Shown here piece by piece: positions 7,725 through 18,752 of a DNA stretch of 64,000 nucleotides. This stretch comes from Cedecea davisae DSM 4568. Lineage in GTDB: Bacteria; Pseudomonadota; Gammaproteobacteria; Enterobacterales; Enterobacteriaceae. Within the stretch, counting starts at the first letter, position 1; each line of letters opens with the position of its first letter. The notes below the pieces were generated by a model. It had not been told where the DNA came from, searched no databases, and saw only the letters and a list, made by a program, of their open reading frames with translations. The stretch covers positions 3,305,865 through 3,369,864 of the forward strand of contig NZ_KE161030.1 of NCBI RefSeq assembly GCF_000412335.2, read 5' to 3'. The position numbers were made by a program, and so were the translations under genes.

Positions 7725-10700
7725 ATGGCGAATTTTTTCATTTCTCGCCCCATTTTTGCCTGGGTGCTGGCAATATTGCTTTGCCTTACCGGCGCGCTGG
7801 CTATTTTTTCGCTCCCCGTCGAGCAATATCCTGACCTCGCGCCGCCAAACGTAAGAATCACCGCTAACTATCCCGGGGCTTCGGCGCAAACGCTGGAGAA
7901 CACCGTTACCCAGGTTATCGAGCAAAGCATGACCGGGCTGGACAATATGATGTACATGTCCTCCCAGAGCAGCAGCGCCGGTCAGGCCACCATTACCCTG
8001 AGTTTTAAGGCCGGAACCGATCCTGACTCCGCGGTTCAGCAGGTACAAAACCAGCTGCAGTCGGCGGTGCGCAAGCTGCCGCAGGATGTGCAAACCCAGG
8101 GCGTGACGGTCAATAAAACCGGGGATACCAATATCCTGATGGTGGCCTTCGTCTCCACCGACGGCAGCATGGATAAGCAGGACATCGCCGACTACGTTGC
8201 CAGTAATGTGCAGGACCCGATGAGCCGCGTGAACGGCGTCGGCGGCGTGGATGCCTACGGCTCGCAATACTCCATGCGTATCTGGCTCGACCCAAACAAG
8301 CTCATCAACTACCAGATGACCACAGGGGATGTGCTCACCGCCATCAAATCCCAGAATGCGCAAATTGCAGTCGGCCAGCTTGGCGGCACGCCAGCGCTCG
8401 ACAAGCAGGCGCTGAACGCCACCATCAACGCCCAGTCGCTGCTGCAAACTCCCCAGCAGTTTAAGGACATCACCCTGCGGGTGAATCAGGACGGTTCGCT
8501 GGTGACGCTGGGCGACGTCGCTCAGGTGGAGATGGGCGCGGAAAAATATGATTTCCTCAGCACCTATAACGGTCAGCCCGCCTCCGGGCTTGGCATCAAG
8601 CTGGCTTCCGGCGCTAACGAGATGGAAACCGACAAGCTGGCCCGCGCCAAAATAGAAGAGCTGTCGCAGTTTTTCCCGCACGGCCTCGAAGCGAAAATCG
8701 CCTATGAAACCTCGCCTTTCGTCAAGGCCTCTATAACCGACGTCGTGAAGACGCTGCTGGAAGCGATCCTGCTGGTCTTCCTGGTCATGTACCTGTTCTT
8801 GCAAAACTTCCGCGCAACGCTGATCCCGACGATTGCGGTGCCGGTGGTTCTGCTCGGCACCTTTGCCGTGCTTTACGTCTTCGGCTACAGCATTAACACC
8901 CTGACGATGTTCGCCACCGTTCTCGCCATCGGCCTGCTGGTGGATGACGCTATCGTGGTGGTGGAAAACGTCGAACGTATTATGAGCGAGGAAGGGCTCT
9001 CCCCAAGAGAGGCCACCCGCAAATCGATGGGGCAAATTCAGGGCGCGCTGGTGGGCATCGCGATGGTGCTCTCGGCGGTATTCGTGCCAATGGCGTTTTT
9101 TGGCGGCACCACCGGGGCTATTTATCGCCAGTTCTCCATCACTATTGTTGCCGCGATGGTGCTCTCGGTGCTGGTGGCGATGATCCTGACTCCGGCGCTG
9201 TGCGCCACCATTCTTAAGCCGCTGCACAAGGGCGAGCATCACGGCCAGAAAGGATTCTTCGGCTGGTTTAACCGCACCTTCAACCGCGGCGCTGAACGCT
9301 ATGAAAACGGCGTTGCCCGGATCCTCGCCCGCAGCGCACGCTGGATGCTGATTTACGCTCTGCTGCTCGGCGGCATGGTGTTCCTGTTTATGAAGCTGCC
9401 AACCTCGTTCCTGCCGCAGGAAGACCGCGGTGTGTTTACCACCTCCGTGCAGCTCCCAAGCGGTGCCACGCAGCAGCAAACCACCAAAGTGGTTCAGCAG
9501 GTTGAGCAGTATTACCTGAGCAAAGAGAAAGACAACGTAGTCTCGGTCTTTTCAACCATCGGCGCGGGGCCCGGCGGTAACGGGCAAAACGTGGCGCGTA
9601 TGTTTATCCGCCTGAAAGACTGGGAAGAGCGCAGCGCGGACGGAAGCTCGTTTGCAATCATCGAGCGGGCAACCAAAGCGTTTAACAAGATTAAAGAGGC
9701 GCGGGTTATCGCCAGCAGTCCTCCGGCGATTAACGGCCTCGGCAACGCCGCGGGCTTCGATATGGAGCTACAGGATCATGCCGGTGCCGGGCACGATGCG
9801 CTGATGCAGGCTCGTGACCAGCTTCTGGAAATGGCCGGAAGCAACCCGCAGCTGACGCGTGTACGCCACAACGGCCTCGACGACAGCCCGCAGCTGCAAA
9901 TCGATATCGACCAGCGCAAGGCGCAGGCGCTTGGCGTCTCCATCGACGATATCAATAACACGCTGCAAACCGCCTGGGGCTCAAGCTATGTGAACGACTT
10001 TATAGATCGCGGGCGCGTGAAGAAGGTCTATGTTCAGGCCGCGGCTAAATACCGCATGTTGCCGGACGATATCAACAGCTGGTACGTGCGTAATAAAACC
10101 GGCAGCATGGTGCCGTTCTCCGCGTTTGCGACTTCGCGCTGGGAAACCGGCTCGCCGCGCCTTGAGCGCTATAACGGCTACTCCGCGCTGGAAATCGTTG
10201 GCGAGGCTGCACCCGGCCTAAGTACCGGTACGGCGATGGATATCATGGAGCAGCTGGTCAGCAAGCTGCCGAACGGATTCGGCCTGGAGTGGACGGGCAT
10301 GTCCTACCAGGAACGCCTTTCCGGGGCGCAGGCTCCGGCGCTCTACGCTATTTCTCTGCTGGTGGTGTTCCTGTGCCTGGCGGCGCTGTATGAAAGCTGG
10401 TCTGTACCGTTCTCGGTGATGCTGGTGGTGCCGCTCGGGGTGATTGGTGCCCTGCTCGCCACCTGGATGCGTGGCCTGGAAAACGACGTGTACTTCCAGG
10501 TCGGCCTGCTGACGGTTATCGGCCTTTCGGCGAAAAACGCCATTTTGATCGTCGAGTTCGCTAACGATCTTAATGCCAAAGGCCAGGATCTGGTTTCCGC
10601 CACGCTCGAGGCCAGCCGCCAGCGCCTGCGCCCTATTCTGATGACTTCTCTGGCGTTTATCTTCGGGGTTCTGCCGATGGCGACCAGCACCGGGGCAGGC

Positions 10701-10838
10701 TCGGGCAGCCAGCACGCGGTAGGCACCGGCGTAATGGGCGGGATGATTTCAGCCACCGTGCTGGCTATCTTCTTTGTGCCGCTGTTCTTCGTCCTGGTGC
10801 GCAGGCGGTTCCCGCTGAAAGAGCACCCTGAACACTAA
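7725..10838 (+). CDS. acrD: AcrD, RND-family drug and metal efflux pump
   Basis: AcrD is an inner-membrane proton-driven transporter that works with AcrA and TolC to export aminoglycosides, bile acids and other hydrophilic or anionic compounds. The 1037-residue protein matches the family from its first residues ([16 protein letters not shown]) to the C-terminal LVRRRFPLK. It shows the twelve-helix layout with two large periplasmic loops, and the proton-relay Asp pair lies in [15 protein letters not shown] on helix 4. It stands in the same neighbourhood as E. coli acrD (narQ upstream, ypfM-yffB-dapE downstream). AcrB is the nearest alternative, but the sequence follows AcrD throughout. Confidence 0.95.
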   Translation: MANFFISRPIFAWVLAILLCLTGALAIFSLPVEQYPDLAPPNVRITANYPGASAQTLENTVTQVIEQSMTGLDNMMYMSSQSSSAGQATITLSFKAGTDPDSAVQQVQNQLQSAVRKLPQDVQTQGVTVNKTGDTNILMVAFVSTDGSMDKQDIADYVASNVQDPMSRVNGVGGVDAYGSQYSMRIWLDPNKLINYQMTTGDVLTAIKSQNAQIAVGQLGGTPALDKQALNATINAQSLLQTPQQFKDITLRVNQDGSLVTLGDVAQVEMGAEKYDFLSTYNGQPASGLGIKLASGANEMETDKLARAKIEELSQFFPHGLEAKIAYETSPFVKASITDVVKTLLEAILLVFLVMYLFLQNFRATLIPTIAVPVVLLGTFAVLYVFGYSINTLTMFATVLAIGLLVDDAIVVVENVERIMSEEGLSPREATRKSMGQIQGALVGIAMVLSAVFVPMAFFGGTTGAIYRQFSITIVAAMVLSVLVAMILTPALCATILKPLHKGEHHGQKGFFGWFNRTFNRGAERYENGVARILARSARWMLIYALLLGGMVFLFMKLPTSFLPQEDRGVFTTSVQLPSGATQQQTTKVVQQVEQYYLSKEKDNVVSVFSTIGAGPGGNGQNVARMFIRLKDWEERSADGSSFAIIERATKAFNKIKEARVIASSPPAINGLGNAAGFDMELQDHAGAGHDALMQARDQLLEMAGSNPQLTRVRHNGLDDSPQLQIDIDQRKAQALGVSIDDINNTLQTAWGSSYVNDFIDRGRVKKVYVQAAAKYRMLPDDINSWYVRNKTGSMVPFSAFATSRWETGSPRLERYNGYSALEIVGEAAPGLSTGTAMDIMEQLVSKLPNGFGLEWTGMSYQERLSGAQAPALYAISLLVVFLCLAALYESWSVPFSVMLVVPLGVIGALLATWMRGLENDVYFQVGLLTVIGLSAKNAILIVEFANDLNAKGQDLVSATLEASRQRLRPILMTSLAFIFGVLPMATSTGAGSGSQHAVGTGVMGGMISATVLAIFFVPLFFVLVRRRFPLKEHPEH

Positions 10839-10843
10839 GCAAC

Positions 10844-10873
10844 AAAAAGGCGGCCTTCACAGGTCGCCTTTTT
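10844..10873 (+). terminator. Rho-independent terminator of acrD
   Basis: AAAAAGGCGGCC pairs with GGTCGCCTTTTT (one G-T pair) around a short loop, starting six bases after the acrD stop. The A-run/T-run symmetry could let it act in both directions, so it may also end ypfM transcription. Confidence 0.85.
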
Positions 10874-10935
10874 AGTGATGTTCGCAGAGTATTCAGAACC
10901 AGAATATCGCGCCGTTGCTTTTTATGCCGGAACGC

Positions 10936-10995
10936 TTATTTGCGCAACATATCTTCGATGAAGTCTTTCCACTGCCCTAACTCGTGCTCAATCAT
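10936..10995 (-). CDS. ypfM: YpfM, 19-residue protein
   Basis: This minus-strand ORF encodes MIEHELGQWKDFIEDMLRK and sits between acrD and yffB, exactly where E. coli has ypfM, a verified 19-residue protein of almost the same sequence. A GAGAGG ribosome site lies five bases before the ATG. The peptide would form an amphipathic helix; its role is unknown. Confidence 0.9.
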   Translation of the reverse strand: MIEHELGQWKDFIEDMLRK

Positions 10996-11193
10996 AACCG
11001 CCTCTCTTGATGTTGGCGCAATTATACGCGGATATATTCTCCCGTTGAACCTTTTTTGAGCGGGCAACTGTTGAGCAAACTCACAAATATATTGTTAGCA
11101 GAATAACGATTTAGCGGGCAATCGCGGCTCGATAATTGCCCTCAGCTGCGGCAAAATGACCGACCAGACCATCTAAACAAGAGTGACCGCCCC

Positions 11194-11550
11194 ATGATTA
11201 CCCTGTACGGCATTAAAAACTGCGACACCATTAAAAAGGCCCGCCGCTTTCTGGAAGCCAACGGCGTGGATTATCAGTTCCACGATTACCGTGTTGACGG
11301 GCTGGACGCGCCGCTGCTGGAGAGTTTTATTGCCGAACTGGGATGGGAGCCGCTGCTGAATACCCGCGGCACCACCTGGCGTAAGCTGGATGAAGCCCGC
11401 CGCGCCTCCATTAACGATGCTAAAAGCGCGGCGGTATTAATGCTGGAGATGCCGGCAATCATCAAACGCCCATTGCTCTGCGCGCCGGGTAAGCCTATGC
11501 TGCTGGGTTTCACCGAAACCAATTATCAGCAGTTTATCAACGAGGTATAG
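11194..11550 (+). CDS. yffB: YffB, ArsC/Spx-fold thioredoxin-like protein
   Basis: A 118-residue protein of the ArsC/Spx superfamily, with the start [19 protein letters not shown] and a thioredoxin-like core. Only one N-terminal cysteine (in KNCDT) is present in the catalytic position. Family members resemble arsenate reductases but appear to act as glutathione-dependent thiol reductases. It precedes dapE by four bases and is probably co-transcribed with it, the same order as in E. coli. Confidence 0.9.
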   Translation: MITLYGIKNCDTIKKARRFLEANGVDYQFHDYRVDGLDAPLLESFIAELGWEPLLNTRGTTWRKLDEARRASINDAKSAAVLMLEMPAIIKRPLLCAPGKPMLLGFTETNYQQFINEV

Positions 11551-11554
11551 TCTT

Positions 11555-12682
11555 ATGTCCTGCCCGGTTATTGAGCTGACGCAACAGCTTATTCGTCGTC
11601 CTTCCCTGAGCCCCGATGATGCCGGTTGCCAGGCGCTGCTGATTGAGCGCCTGCGTGCGATTGGTTTTACCGTCGAACATATGGATTTTGGCGATACCCA
11701 GAACTTCTGGGCCTGGCGTGGACAGGGTGAAACGCTGGCGTTTGCCGGGCACACCGACGTAGTGCCAACGGGCGATGCTGACCGCTGGATCAATCCGCCT
11801 TTCGAACCGACCATTCGTGACGGCATGCTGTTTGGCCGCGGCGCGGCGGATATGAAAGGTTCGCTGGCGGCAATGGTGGTCGCTGCGGAACGTTTTGTCG
11901 CTCAGCATCCCAACCATAAAGGCCGCCTGGCGTTTCTGATAACTTCCGATGAAGAAGCCAGCGCGAAAAACGGCACCGTGAAAGTCGTCGAAGCGCTGAT
12001 GGAGCGCCGCGAACGCCTGGATTATTGCCTGGTGGGCGAGCCTTCAAGCACCGAAGTCGTCGGCGACGTGGTGAAAAACGGCCGCCGTGGCTCTCTGACC
12101 TGCAACCTGACCATTCACGGCGTGCAGGGCCACGTTGCCTATCCACACCTTGCGGATAACCCGGTACACCGTGCCGCGCCGATGCTGAACGAGCTGGTGG
12201 GTATTGAGTGGGACCGGGGTAACGAATTCTTCCCCGCCACCAGCATGCAGGTAGCCAACGTACAGGCGGGGACCGGCAGCAACAACGTGATCCCCGGTGA
12301 TATGTTCGTGCAGTTTAACTTCCGCTTCAGCACCGAGCTGACCGACGAAGATATTAAACAGCGCGTGATAGCCCTGCTGGAGAAGCACCAGCTGCGCTAC
12401 ACCGTTGAATGGTGGCTCTCCGGCCAGCCGTTCCTGACCGCGCGCGGTAAGCTGGTGGATGCGGTAGTGAACGCCATTGAGCACTATAATGAGATTAAAC
12501 CGCAGCTGTTAACCACAGGCGGTACATCCGATGGGCGCTTTATTGCCCGTATGGGCGCTCAGGTTGTGGAACTGGGGCCGGTGAACGCCACCATTCATAA
12601 AATCAATGAATGCGTCAACGCCGCCGACCTGCAGATGCTGGCCCGGATGTATCAACGCATTATGGAACAGCTTGTCGCCTGA
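11555..12682 (+). CDS. dapE: DapE, succinyl-diaminopimelate desuccinylase
   Basis: DapE hydrolyses N-succinyl-LL-2,6-diaminopimelate to LL-diaminopimelate and succinate, late in lysine and peptidoglycan-precursor synthesis. The 375-residue M20-family metallopeptidase fold shows the first zinc-binding block [12 protein letters not shown], the bridging Asp in [10 protein letters not shown], the catalytic glutamates in TSDEEASA, and the C-terminal zinc His in NATIHKINE. Upstream gene is yffB; ypfN follows. dapA, another gene of the same pathway, lies 6 kb away on the minus strand. Confidence 0.97.
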   Translation: MSCPVIELTQQLIRRPSLSPDDAGCQALLIERLRAIGFTVEHMDFGDTQNFWAWRGQGETLAFAGHTDVVPTGDADRWINPPFEPTIRDGMLFGRGAADMKGSLAAMVVAAERFVAQHPNHKGRLAFLITSDEEASAKNGTVKVVEALMERRERLDYCLVGEPSSTEVVGDVVKNGRRGSLTCNLTIHGVQGHVAYPHLADNPVHRAAPMLNELVGIEWDRGNEFFPATSMQVANVQAGTGSNNVIPGDMFVQFNFRFSTELTDEDIKQRVIALLEKHQLRYTVEWWLSGQPFLTARGKLVDAVVNAIEHYNEIKPQLLTTGGTSDGRFIARMGAQVVELGPVNATIHKINECVNAADLQMLARMYQRIMEQLVA

Positions 12683-12710
12683 CGGGCAGTCAACTGAACG
12701 AGGTATCAGC

Positions 12711-12902
12711 ATGGAATGGCTATCGCATTACTGGTGGATTATCGTCCTGGTGTTATTGCTGGGGATGTTTATTAACGTGATTAAAGACCTGAGCCGCATC
12801 GACCCCAAGAAGTATATGGCCAACAAGCCGGAGCTTCCGCCGCATCGTGATTTTAACGATAAATGGGATAAAGACGACGACTGGCCAGAGAAGAAGAAGT
12901 AA
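12711..12902 (+). CDS. ypfN: YpfN, small membrane protein
   Basis: A 63-residue protein with one N-terminal membrane helix ([17 protein letters not shown]) and a charged cytoplasmic tail with [15 protein letters not shown]. This is the UPF0370/YpfN family. The start at 12711 has CGAGG upstream; a longer frame extending back into dapE is a shadow. Function unknown. Confidence 0.93.
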   Translation: MEWLSHYWWIIVLVLLLGMFINVIKDLSRIDPKKYMANKPELPPHRDFNDKWDKDDDWPEKKK

Positions 12903-12908
12903 TGCTGT

Positions 12909-12937
12909 ACTCCTCCCTTCCAGCCGGAGGGAGGAGT
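12909..12937. terminator. Hairpin between convergent ypfN and ypfH
   Basis: ACTCCTCCCT (12909-12918) pairs perfectly with AGGGAGGAGT (12928-12937) around a 9-base loop. It lies between two converging genes, but neither side has a good T-run, so it may be a processing or weak termination structure. Confidence 0.55.
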
Positions 12938-12951
12938 GAAGTCCTGCCTGG

Positions 12952-13650
12952 TTACAGCAGCTCAATCAAATCGTCATTCTTCGGCGCTCCGCCGCCTAAA
13001 GCCTCGTCAAAATAGTGCTTCGGCACGGTATAACGCAGATGATCCAGCGCCGCCTTCATGCTGCGGTCGTCGATGGCGTGCCCCAAATCATCAATTAAAT
13101 CCAATGTCACGTCGCCGCCAAGCTCCAGCAATTTTTCGGCCGCATCCACCGCGTGCGTAGCGTGGATAACCTTGTCGTTATCGCCGTGGATCAGGTGGAT
13201 AGTGGTGCTGGTTGATGCCTGCTGCGGTAGACCGGCATAACGGCCGCTAAATGCAATCACGCGCCCCACAAGGCCCGGCTCGGCTTTAAGACTTTCCAGC
13301 GCCATTATCGCCCCCTGAGAGAAACCAATCAGCGCCGTCGCCGCCGCGCTCACGCCGCTTTGTTGCTGCCAGTAGCGCACGGTTTCAATAAAGCCCGGCA
13401 TCGCGGTATCAACCCGCTGCTGGCGGTTTTCTTCGGTTACGCCAGCAACGGAGAACCATTCACGCCCGCCGCCGAAGCCGCTCTGCGCAGGGCCGCCAAT
13501 GCTGACGATCAGGGCATCCGGAAACTCAGGAGCAAACCAGCTGCCAATCTCGCCCATCGCTTTTGCGGTGTCGCCGACGCCGTGGAACAGCAGCAGCAAT
13601 TGGCTTGCGGGAGCCGACGGACTCTGGACAACAAAATGGTCGTGTTTCAT
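12952..13650 (-). CDS. ypfH: YpfH, predicted carboxylesterase
   Basis: An alpha/beta-hydrolase of the phospholipase/carboxylesterase (LYPLA-like) group, 232 residues. The oxyanion-hole region is LLLFHGVGDTAK, the nucleophile Ser lies in GFSQGAIM, and the Asp and His of the triad are probably in HGDNDKVI and in the C-terminal DLGHAID. GGAGAA precedes the ATG. E. coli YpfH has esterase activity on palmitoyl-CoA and pNP-butyrate, but its natural substrate is unknown. Confidence 0.92.
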   Translation of the reverse strand: MKHDHFVVQSPSAPASQLLLLFHGVGDTAKAMGEIGSWFAPEFPDALIVSIGGPAQSGFGGGREWFSVAGVTEENRQQRVDTAMPGFIETVRYWQQQSGVSAAATALIGFSQGAIMALESLKAEPGLVGRVIAFSGRYAGLPQQASTSTTIHLIHGDNDKVIHATHAVDAAEKLLELGGDVTLDLIDDLGHAIDDRSMKAALDHLRYTVPKHYFDEALGGGAPKNDDLIELL

Positions 13651-13723
13651 GGTTTTCTCCTCGGTTAATAGCGCTAACTATACGCCGCTGCCCGGGGATG
13701 ACCATGCCGTTTCATTGAACGAC

Positions 13724-15754
13724 TTAGCGAAATTTTTGCAATTGCAAAACGCCCGTTCGCAGGGAATCGCTGCGGCTGCGATTGAGATTTTCCAGCGCCA
13801 GTACGGCCTCCTGCCGCATCGCTGCCAACAGCCCTTTTTTCCCGGAAAGACCAAGTTGCTGGCTAAGTACCGCAGCGCTTTCGTACCGCTGGAGGCGGCC
13901 TCGCAGCGCGGGCAGCGGCAAATCACAGGCCAGCAGCAGGCGATTTAGCGACCCGATGCAGGCTTCCAGCGGACGATGGGCGAAGGCAAAACCGGACAAA
14001 TCCAGCCAGTCCTCGTCCAGCAATTGTGCTGGCCGCGTGGAAGCCAGCGGCAGGTTTAATTCAATCCATTCCCTGAACCACGGCCAGTCTCTTGCCAGCC
14101 TTTGTCGCTCTTCGCGAACGAGCGTCTGCCCTTGCACCGTTAGCGGCAGCAGCGCCATCGCGCTATAACAGCCGCTGCTGGCCTCTTTGTGGCTTCCGAC
14201 ACGCACCAGCTCAAACCCGCAGCGCTGCCAGAAACGCCACAGCTCATCGGTGTAACCGAAGCTGACCGAAAGATAGTCATATTGCCCCCCGGCCAGCCCA
14301 CGCGCACGTTCAACCATGCTGGCGCCAATATGTTCCCGCTGCCGCCTGGGGTGTACGGCGATCCTGCTGACGCGCAGCCCTTTCAGCGTAGCGGCCAGCG
14401 GGCTGCCGCCGTGAGCGGCCAGTGATTGCGCAACAAGATTCCCGCGCGGACGGCGGAACCCGGCCCACACGCAGCGGCTTAAGGTTTCGTCCAGCCCGCC
14501 CTCTTCCACCAGCCATAAAGCCCCGACACATTCATCTCCTGCGTTTGCAGCGATAAAATGCTGGCCTGGCGCATCCAGCATGCGCCGCAAGTCGAGGGGA
14601 GATGTCCGGTAATGCGCGCCCGACAGCAGGCGGTACATCTGCTTTAACTGCCCGGCATTGTGCTGCCAGTCTGCCTGCCCGACGGCCGCAAGTACCGGTT
14701 CCCCCTGTACAGGCCGCTCCATTTCCGGCTCGTCAAACAGCATGATCTCGTCGATCGCCTGCTCCAGCGGATCGTTCTGTGCCCAGCGGATCGGCGCGCT
14801 AAGCGTGAACCGCCGCAAAGACGGAAGAGAGGCACAGAATTTCAGCAAAAATCCCCGCCCCGTGCCTTCGTAACCCTGAACCGTGGTGGTAAGCAACACG
14901 CGGGGGAAACAAGCAATTACCTGTCGCAGCAGCGGAGCCGGAATAGCGGCAGCTTCATCAACAATCAACCAGCTAAATCCCGCAGGCATGTTTTCTGCCG
15001 CCAGCGCATCCGGGGGCATAAACTGAAAACGCTCACCCGCATAGCTCGCCAGAACGTCGGTTGCGGCTTTAGTCGGGGCGGTAACCAGGCTCATTCCAGG
15101 ACTGATGTTGACCAGCATTCCCGCCAGGGCCGACTTACCTCTGCCCCTGGCGGCGGTAACCACGGCAACGCCGGAGTCCATTTTTGAAAGCCCGGCCAGA
15201 ATTTCCGCCTGCTCTTTCTCCGGCGCGCCGCTGGCGGGGAGCCAGTCTGGCCGGGGAGCAAAATCAGGCAGGATTAACCCAGGCTGCTGGCGCCACAGCA
15301 CCGAACCGGCATTGTGGCTCAGGCAGGTTTGCAGATGGGAGATAAAATTCGGCGTGGCAATGGGCTGCGGAGCGTCGCTCCAGCGGGCGGAGTCTTCATC
15401 CGGTTGTTCGGGCCAGCTTTCCCAGTCAGGCACCAGCAGAAGCAGCCAGCTTCCCGCCCTGAGCGTCCCGGAAAGGGCGGCCAGCGCCGCGGCGTCCAGC
15501 CCGCTTCGTGCGTCGAAAACCGCGTGCTGAAATTCTCGCCCCAGCAAAGTTCGCAGCGCCGTCGGGGCGCAGCTAAGCGGCAGTTCAGGCGAGCCGCCGA
15601 CCCAAAGCCAGTCCCCCGGCAAATGGGCCGCCAGGGCTTGCACCTGCTGGCTGCTCCAGCCGCTCTCTCCGGCCAGCACCATCAGGCGTCGAATACCCTG
15701 GCACCGCATACTCTCCGTGACCTGGCGGAGCCGCGCTATCATCCCTGCCTTCAT
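13724..15754 (-). CDS. tmcA: TmcA, elongator tRNA-Met cytidine acetyltransferase
   Basis: TmcA makes N4-acetylcytidine at the wobble position (C34) of elongator tRNA-Met, using acetyl-CoA and ATP. The 676-residue protein has an N-terminal DUF1726 region, then an RNA-helicase-like ATPase module (Walker A AARGRGKSALAG, Walker B-like LIVDEAAAIPAP), then a GNAT acetyltransferase domain around VSRIAVHPRRQREHIG, and a C-terminal tRNA-binding tail. It begins three bases after ypfJ ends. The alternative start at Met5 cannot be excluded; the divergent N-terminus is not conserved enough to settle it. Confidence 0.95.
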   Translation of the reverse strand: MKAGMIARLRQVTESMRCQGIRRLMVLAGESGWSSQQVQALAAHLPGDWLWVGGSPELPLSCAPTALRTLLGREFQHAVFDARSGLDAAALAALSGTLRAGSWLLLLVPDWESWPEQPDEDSARWSDAPQPIATPNFISHLQTCLSHNAGSVLWRQQPGLILPDFAPRPDWLPASGAPEKEQAEILAGLSKMDSGVAVVTAARGRGKSALAGMLVNISPGMSLVTAPTKAATDVLASYAGERFQFMPPDALAAENMPAGFSWLIVDEAAAIPAPLLRQVIACFPRVLLTTTVQGYEGTGRGFLLKFCASLPSLRRFTLSAPIRWAQNDPLEQAIDEIMLFDEPEMERPVQGEPVLAAVGQADWQHNAGQLKQMYRLLSGAHYRTSPLDLRRMLDAPGQHFIAANAGDECVGALWLVEEGGLDETLSRCVWAGFRRPRGNLVAQSLAAHGGSPLAATLKGLRVSRIAVHPRRQREHIGASMVERARGLAGGQYDYLSVSFGYTDELWRFWQRCGFELVRVGSHKEASSGCYSAMALLPLTVQGQTLVREERQRLARDWPWFREWIELNLPLASTRPAQLLDEDWLDLSGFAFAHRPLEACIGSLNRLLLACDLPLPALRGRLQRYESAAVLSQQLGLSGKKGLLAAMRQEAVLALENLNRSRSDSLRTGVLQLQKFR

Positions 15755-15757
15755 AGG

Positions 15758-16654
15758 TTAACGAAGCGAGTTGCCGAAGGTGTTGCACTGCGCCGGGTCG
15801 CCGCTGTCAAAGCCGCGCTTAAGCCAGGTGTAACGCTGCTCGGAAGTGCCGTGGGTAAAGCTGTCCGGCACCACGCGCCCCTGCCCTTTTTGCTGAAGCC
15901 TGTCGTCGCCGATGGCCTCGGCGGCGTTAAGCGCCTCCTGCAAATCTCCCGCATCCAGCACCTGCTGCTTCTCCATGTTGTGGCCCCAGACGCCTGCAAA
16001 ACAGTCCGCCTGTAGCTCCATTTTCACCGACAGGCGGTTGGCTTCTGCCGGTGAAGCATTTTGCTGTAGCTGGCGAACTTTAGGCTCAATGCCCAGCAGT
16101 TTCTGCACATGGTGGCCAACTTCATGAGCAATGACGTAGCCCTGGGCAAAATCACCGCCCGCGCCAAGCTTGCTTTGCATGTCATCGTAGAAGGAGAGAT
16201 CGATATACACCGTGCTGTCAGCCGGGCAATAGAATGGCCCCATAACCGACTGGCCGGTGCCGCACCCGGTGCGGGTCGCGCCGCGATACATCACCAGTTT
16301 CGGCTGCTGATAGCTGCGGCCCATTTTCTGGAAGATTTCACCCCAGGTATCTTCGGTGGTCGCCAGAATAACCGAGGTAAACTTTGCCGCCTCGTCGTCT
16401 TTCGGGCTAATGGAACGCTGCTGAGAGGATTGCTGGGGCACCGGCTGGCCGCCGGACAGGAAGGAAGTCAAATCGACGCCGTAGTAGCTGGCAACAATCA
16501 CCACTACCAGCAGCACCAGCCCGCCCTTACCGCGTGGAATACGGAACCCGCCGCCGCCCATGCTCATGCCGGGGCCGGAGGAATCACTGCGCCTGTCCTC
16601 TACATTGTCGCTTTCGCGACGTCCTTGCCAACGCATACTTTCTACCTCATTCAC
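15758..16654 (-). CDS. ypfJ: YpfJ, predicted membrane zinc metallopeptidase
   Basis: A 298-residue protein of the KPN_02809/zinc-metallopeptidase family. Start [16 protein letters not shown] is at 16639 in E. coli-like numbering; an in-frame Met five codons earlier (16654) is used here because no ribosome site separates them cleanly. After a glycine-rich segment, one membrane helix follows ([17 protein letters not shown]). The catalytic domain has HEVGHHVQ, with a second block [11 protein letters not shown] that probably supplies further ligand residues. The substrate is unknown. It lies upstream of tmcA as in E. coli. Confidence 0.88.
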   Translation of the reverse strand: MNEVESMRWQGRRESDNVEDRRSDSSGPGMSMGGGGFRIPRGKGGLVLLVVVIVASYYGVDLTSFLSGGQPVPQQSSQQRSISPKDDEAAKFTSVILATTEDTWGEIFQKMGRSYQQPKLVMYRGATRTGCGTGQSVMGPFYCPADSTVYIDLSFYDDMQSKLGAGGDFAQGYVIAHEVGHHVQKLLGIEPKVRQLQQNASPAEANRLSVKMELQADCFAGVWGHNMEKQQVLDAGDLQEALNAAEAIGDDRLQQKGQGRVVPDSFTHGTSEQRYTWLKRGFDSGDPAQCNTFGNSLR

Positions 16655-16769
16655 AACTTGTAATGGTTAGATCGTAGGTGGTTAACGGCAGGATTACCAT
16701 AAGAACAGACGGCGAAAAAACAGGGTGCGCAAAAACGCACCCCATTGCGCAACGTAAACGATTGCGTGG

Positions 16770-17483
16770 TTAGTCTAATTTTACGCCAAGACGGTGGGCA
16801 ACTTCCTCATACGCTTCAATCAGGCCACCCAGGCTCTGGCGGAAACGATCTTTATCCATCTTATCAAGCGTCTGTTTGTCCCACAGGCGGCTGCCGTCCG
16901 GGGAGAATTCGTCACCCAGCACCACTTCGCCTTTGAACAGGCCGAACTCCAGCTTGAAGTCGACGAGGATAAGCCCGGCGTCATCAAACAGCTTGCTCAG
17001 CACGTCGTTTGCCTTGTAGCTCAGCTCACGCATGCGGGCCAGATTCTCTTTGCTCACCCAGCCAAAGGTTTCGCAGTAAGATTCGTTGACCATAGGGTCA
17101 TGCATGGCGTCGTTTTTCAGGAACAGGTCAAACAGCGGTGGATTCAGCTCAATGCCTTCTTCGATGCCGAGGCGTTTTACCAGAGATCCTGCGGCACGGT
17201 TACGAATGACGCATTCAACCGGCACCATATCGAGCTTTTTAACCAGCACTTCGTTGTCGGACAGAAGCGCTTCCATCTGGGTCGGGATACCCGCTTCTTC
17301 CAGTTTGGCCATAATGAAATGGTTAAACTTGTTGTTTACCATCCCTTTGCGGTCGAACTGCTCAATGCGCGCACCGTCACCTGCTGACGTATCATTGCGG
17401 AACTCGAGTACCAACAGGTCCGGGTTCTCCGTACTGTAGACGGTCTTCGCTTTGCCACGATACAACTCAGCTTGCTTTTGCAT
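16770..17483 (-). CDS. purC: PurC, SAICAR synthetase
   Basis: PurC joins CAIR and aspartate with ATP to give SAICAR in de novo purine synthesis. The 237-residue sequence matches the short bacterial form throughout, with [21 protein letters not shown] split over the nucleotide-binding N-lobe, the ERHNFS-type segment [16 protein letters not shown] and the signature [12 protein letters not shown]-rich dyad at 17503-17516 upstream weakly resembles a PurR box but does not match the consensus well. The partner genes purE and purK are in this same window at 36 kb. Confidence 0.97.
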   Translation of the reverse strand: MQKQAELYRGKAKTVYSTENPDLLVLEFRNDTSAGDGARIEQFDRKGMVNNKFNHFIMAKLEEAGIPTQMEALLSDNEVLVKKLDMVPVECVIRNRAAGSLVKRLGIEEGIELNPPLFDLFLKNDAMHDPMVNESYCETFGWVSKENLARMRELSYKANDVLSKLFDDAGLILVDFKLEFGLFKGEVVLGDEFSPDGSRLWDKQTLDKMDKDRFRQSLGGLIEAYEEVAHRLGVKLD

Positions 17484-17529
17484 CTTTCTTACTCCAGGTA
17501 TAGCGATCGCTTGCGCAATCGGAGGGGTT

Positions 17530-17653
<124 letters not shown>

Positions 17654-17701
17654 CTACATAGGCTTAAATAACAAGGGCCGGAATTATCCGGCCCCTGAGT
17701 A

Positions 17702-18736
17702 TTACTTGCTGAATGCTGCCTGGAAGACGGCTACCAGAGCATCATTCTGAGACTGCGTTAGCGTGTGCCCTTTCGGGTCGATGAACTGCAGGCTACTGCG
17801 GTTATCGAGGTCGCCGACCTGCAGCTTATAGTCGCCGCTCACGAGGCCCGGGTCTTTTGCACCCAGCTCGCTCCACGCACTGTCGGAAAGCGGTTTGTAG
17901 GTCACCGCGATATTGCCCTGAGAACGGGTAGTATCGGTGGCTTTCATGCCCACTTTTTCCAACGCGGCCGGCAGACGGTTCCACACGACGTTAAACGGCG
18001 CACGAACCACCAGCATTGGCAGGCCGGTATCATCCGCGGCGCTCTGCACGTCGAGCTGTGCGGAGCTGCGATTGTCCTGCGTGTTCTGGCGAGCCGTTTC
18101 CGACTTGTCGAGGCCCGCGCTGATGACGTTCAGCATCTGCGCGCTGTAGCGCTGCATGGATGCGGCATCGGCAATTGGCTTATCGCCCTGCTCCAGATTC
18201 AGCAGCTTAACCACAACCGCCTGCTGGTAGTTCTGAGGCTGCACGGTAATCTGGTAGCGGCCACGATACTGCACGTCTTCGTCAGCACGGTTCCACTGTA
18301 CCCAGTCGGTAGTCAGGGTCTGGCCAGCGTCGTCGCGCTTCGCAATCGTGTAGTTCTGAGACTGAATAATGCTGACAACCTGGTTCCACAGGCCGCTGGC
18401 TTTATTCCCTTCAACCAGCAGAGACGCGGTATCGCCGGTAAACTGAGTACGCGCCCCGTTGACCAGAGCCAGAGCCTGAGCCGGTGGGCGAATATCCAGC
18501 TGCTTACCTACAGCACCGCTGCCGTTAGTGACCGGAATGTTGTAGTCGCCATTCTGTATCGGCAGGATCATCCCGGCCGGAGAGTGGATTTCCGCAAGTG
18601 GGGTTGCATCCAGGTAGGACTCATCGCCGCTAACCTGACGCTTGTAACGCTGATCGGAACTGCACGCCGCTAACAACATGGCGAGCGAAACAACAGCAAC
18701 TTTTGCCACCGTCGACTTCTGTACTGAGTAAGCCAT
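17702..18736 (-). CDS. bamC: BamC, lipoprotein of the outer-membrane assembly complex
   Basis: BamC (NlpB) is a lipoprotein of the BAM complex that folds beta-barrel proteins into the outer membrane. The 344-residue protein has a lipoprotein signal ending LLAAC-SSD, then the unstructured segment [14 protein letters not shown], which binds BamD, and two helix-grip domains. The ATG at 18736 is preceded by AGGGAG; the TTG just before it is not needed. It follows dapA by 16 bases and is probably co-transcribed with it, as in E. coli. Confidence 0.97.
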   Translation of the reverse strand: MAYSVQKSTVAKVAVVSLAMLLAACSSDQRYKRQVSGDESYLDATPLAEIHSPAGMILPIQNGDYNIPVTNGSGAVGKQLDIRPPAQALALVNGARTQFTGDTASLLVEGNKASGLWNQVVSIIQSQNYTIAKRDDAGQTLTTDWVQWNRADEDVQYRGRYQITVQPQNYQQAVVVKLLNLEQGDKPIADAASMQRYSAQMLNVISAGLDKSETARQNTQDNRSSAQLDVQSAADDTGLPMLVVRAPFNVVWNRLPAALEKVGMKATDTTRSQGNIAVTYKPLSDSAWSELGAKDPGLVSGDYKLQVGDLDNRSSLQFIDPKGHTLTQSQNDALVAVFQAAFSK

Positions 18737-18752
18737 CAAATCTCCCTAAGCT

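Noticed and set aside
7707..9479. 590-residue open frame on the minus strand under acrD
   Set aside because: It lies wholly antisense to acrD, has the His/Gln/Gly-rich composition typical of reading a high-GC gene backwards, and has no ribosome site.
17503..17516. PurR box upstream of purC
   Set aside because: GCGATCGCTTGCGC is symmetric in part but matches only about nine positions of the PurR consensus; not strong enough to list as an operator.
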